Assembly: GCA_002470165.1 (NCBI GenBank)
Contig: DKNF01000076.1
Location: 1 to 6,295 of the forward strand
Length of the DNA: 6,295 nucleotides
Direction: 5' to 3'
DNA from: Betaproteobacteria bacterium UBA7395
GTDB taxonomy: Bacteria > Pseudomonadota > Gammaproteobacteria > Burkholderiales > Rhodocyclaceae
A model generated the notes under the pieces. The model did no database searches, was not told the DNA's origin, and saw only the letters and a list, made by a program, of their open reading frames with translations. Below are positions 6,074 through 6,295 of this stretch, in pieces. A program made the translations under genes and the position numbers. The first letter of the stretch is position 1, and every line of letters starts with the position of its first letter.

Positions 6074-6295
6074 GCCAACCACCCGCTACCCGGCGGCCAC
6101 CAGCTGGAGGAGTACACGATCGACCGCCAGTTGTCGCTGGGCGGTTTTTCCATCGTGTACCTCGCCCGCGATCCCGAGGGAACACAGGTGGCAATCAAGG
6201 AATACCTGCCCAACAGCCTGGCGCTGCGGGCCAAGGGCGACATCAAGCCGATCATCAGCGACGACCACCTCGGCGCTTTCCGCTACGGCATGAAG
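6062..6295 (+). CDS. Ser/Thr protein kinase (Hanks type), N-terminal part only
   Basis: An open frame of 78 codons runs from ATG at 6062 to the window edge without a stop. It begins MAQQANHPLPGGHQLEEY. Subdomain I is LSLGGFSIVYLARD (residues 24-37). Subdomain II is VAIKEYLP (43-50), with K46 as the expected ATP-anchoring lysine. This is the N-lobe of a eukaryotic-like protein kinase that phosphorylates Ser/Thr; the IKEYLP text is frequent in betaproteobacterial kinases of this kind. The glycine loop is unusual: serine occupies the first and third glycine positions (S25 and S30; G27 present). The catalytic loop, activation segment and any membrane or sensor domain lie outside the window, so activity cannot be judged. 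The ATG has only a weak GAG upstream. In related genomes such a kinase is often followed by a PP2C phosphatase, which would be the neighbour to look for. Confidence 0.82.
   Translation, partial: MAQQANHPLPGGHQLEEYTIDRQLSLGGFSIVYLARDPEGTQVAIKEYLPNSLALRAKGDIKPIISDDHLGAFRYGMK

Noticed and set aside
5984..6082. 33-codon N-terminal extension of YicC
   Set aside because: The added residues are unlike YicC relatives, the extension would overlap the divergent kinase gene, and a good ribosome site precedes the 5983 start.
5980..6255. 91-codon minus-strand frame opposite the kinase start
   Set aside because: Overlaps yicC and the intergenic region; the + strand reading has clear kinase motifs LGGFSIVY and VAIKEYLP.

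Overview
The window is GC-rich and densely coding. It looks like chromosomal core DNA of a betaproteobacterium, probably Rhodocyclales-like (Dechloromonas, Azoarcus or Zoogloea relatives). That placement is an inference from protein style: a 68-residue omega subunit, a SpoT-type bifunctional alarmone enzyme, and the order yicC-gmk-rpoZ-spoT next to a divergent Hanks-type kinase. No mobile element, tRNA, rRNA, CRISPR array or phage gene was seen.

Layout from left to right. (1) Bases 1-60 are the last 19 codons of a sigma-70-family factor on the + strand, most likely rpoH. (2) Bases 70-5983 are a tightly packed run of six minus-strand genes. In transcription order they are yicC (endoribonuclease family), gmk (guanylate kinase), rpoZ (RNA polymerase omega), spoT (ppGpp synthetase/hydrolase), dadA (D-amino acid dehydrogenase) and a YjjV-type TatD-family metal hydrolase. 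Gaps are 19, 22 and 22 bases, followed by two 4-base stop/start overlaps, so one operon with translational coupling at the distal end is likely. (3) Bases 5984-6061 are a 78-base divergent intergenic region with candidate promoters on both strands. (4) From 6062 to the window end is the N-terminus of a Ser/Thr protein kinase on the + strand.

How the genes fit together: Gmk makes GDP from GMP and so feeds GDP/GTP, the acceptors for (p)ppGpp. SpoT makes and degrades (p)ppGpp. In Proteobacteria omega helps form a ppGpp site on RNA polymerase. YicC is linked to RNA turnover. This is a nucleotide/alarmone/transcription module. Its tail is less standard: instead of the enterobacterial trmH-recG, spoT is followed by dadA (D-alanine catabolism, started by TTG inside the spoT stop) and a TatD-family gene.

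No clearly novel system is visible. The points most worth a second look are the spoT-dadA-yjjV coupling, two substitutions in conserved SpoT synthetase motifs, the atypical glycine loop of the kinase, and the compact divergent promoter region. There is no gene-free stretch longer than 300 bases.
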